A DNA stretch of 64,000 nt from Aplectana chamaeleonis (lineage: Eukaryota; Nematoda; Chromadorea; Rhabditida; Cosmocercidae), in assembly GCA_029168955.1 (NCBI GenBank), contig JAPDOI010000418.1, positions 62,001 through 126,000 on the forward strand, in the 5' to 3' direction. The notes under the pieces are model-generated. The model was not told where the DNA came from and searched no databases. It saw nothing but the letters and a program-made list of their open reading frames with translations. The number at the start of each line of letters is the position of its first letter. Position 1 is the stretch's first letter. The position numbers and the translations under genes are program-made. Shown in pieces: positions 63,827 to 64,000 of this stretch.

Positions 63827-64000
63827 ATTCTGTAAAAAAGGGGTCTCCCAAGCAAAAGTGGTTTGGTTCGCGTTACAAACGTTTCAACAAAAAGGGAACA
63901 ATAGGGAAGTGGAATGAGGAGAGTGTACAAAAAATGAACAATATCCTCTAAAAACTCTTTTCTTGGTCGAAACTTCTAAAGAGCGGAAACAAACCGTTGC
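63827..64000. mobile_element. 606-bp long-TIR MITE, copy 2 (left end, runs off window)
   Basis: ATTCTGTAAAAAAGGGGTCT, GGTTTGGTTCGCGTTACAAA and GAGGAGAGTGTACAAAAA match the left arm of 28481-29086. Inserted in the Penelope-like fragment just after the TIEI codons. Confidence 0.85.

Overview
This window looks like gene-poor, repeat-saturated DNA from a nematode, with a strongylid (hookworm-type) worm the most likely source. The reasons are four copies of a motif almost identical to the nematode SL1 trans-spliced leader, a mariner element and RTE-type and Penelope-like retroelements of the kinds found in strongylids, a 58-bp GT-AG intron in a Tc1-type transposase, pentanucleotide and 42-bp satellites, and homopolymer G tracts. 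The species assignment is inference. I found no convincing host protein-coding gene; every recognisable coding segment belongs to a transposable element and most are broken.

Layout. 0.5-8.6 kb: SL1-motif repeats, several fold-back elements and the first TA-flanked MITEs. 9.4-12.4 kb: degenerate GCGACAGT-rich DNA with clustered fold-backs. 13.3-14.6 kb: a structurally complete mariner with a twice-frameshifted transposase. 15.3-16.3 kb: a 5'-truncated RTE reverse transcriptase. 17-22 kb: a tRNA-like SINE, fold-backs and three more TA-MITEs. 23.1-24.0 kb: an (ATGTT)n tract. 24.35-28.35 kb: about 95 copies of a 42-bp satellite. 28.5-32 kb: a 606-bp long-TIR MITE, a TTAA-flanked element with a visible empty site, and a 1.7-kb palindrome. 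35.0-36.3 kb: a hAT-type element carrying degenerate relatives of the satellite. 37-42.7 kb: nested fold-backs, an inverted ~170-bp satellite, and a minisatellite split by a TTA-flanked MITE. 43.7-50.9 kb: a Tc1 relic with an intron, TTAA elements, a Penelope-like GIY-YIG fragment, a mariner relic and two adjacent hAT MITEs. 51-58 kb: the second long SL1-motif element, a second tRNA-like SINE copy, an iteron-like array and strong hairpins. 59-64 kb: an inverted-duplicate mariner with a MITE nested in one arm, an RTE-type pseudogene, and two head-to-head Penelope-like fragments cut by a second copy of the 606-bp MITE.

Nothing here reads as a pathway. The shared theme is fold-back DNA: more than 25 separate inverted-repeat elements, several of which would transcribe into long hairpins. 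Target-site duplications let four cut-and-paste classes be told apart: TA (mariner/Tc1 type), 8 bp (hAT type), TTAA (piggyBac type) and TTA (PIF/Harbinger type). The most unusual points are the SL1-like motifs embedded in mobile elements, the link between the 42-bp satellite and a hAT element, the inverted mariner, and the near-perfect hairpins at 56.3 and 57.9 kb.
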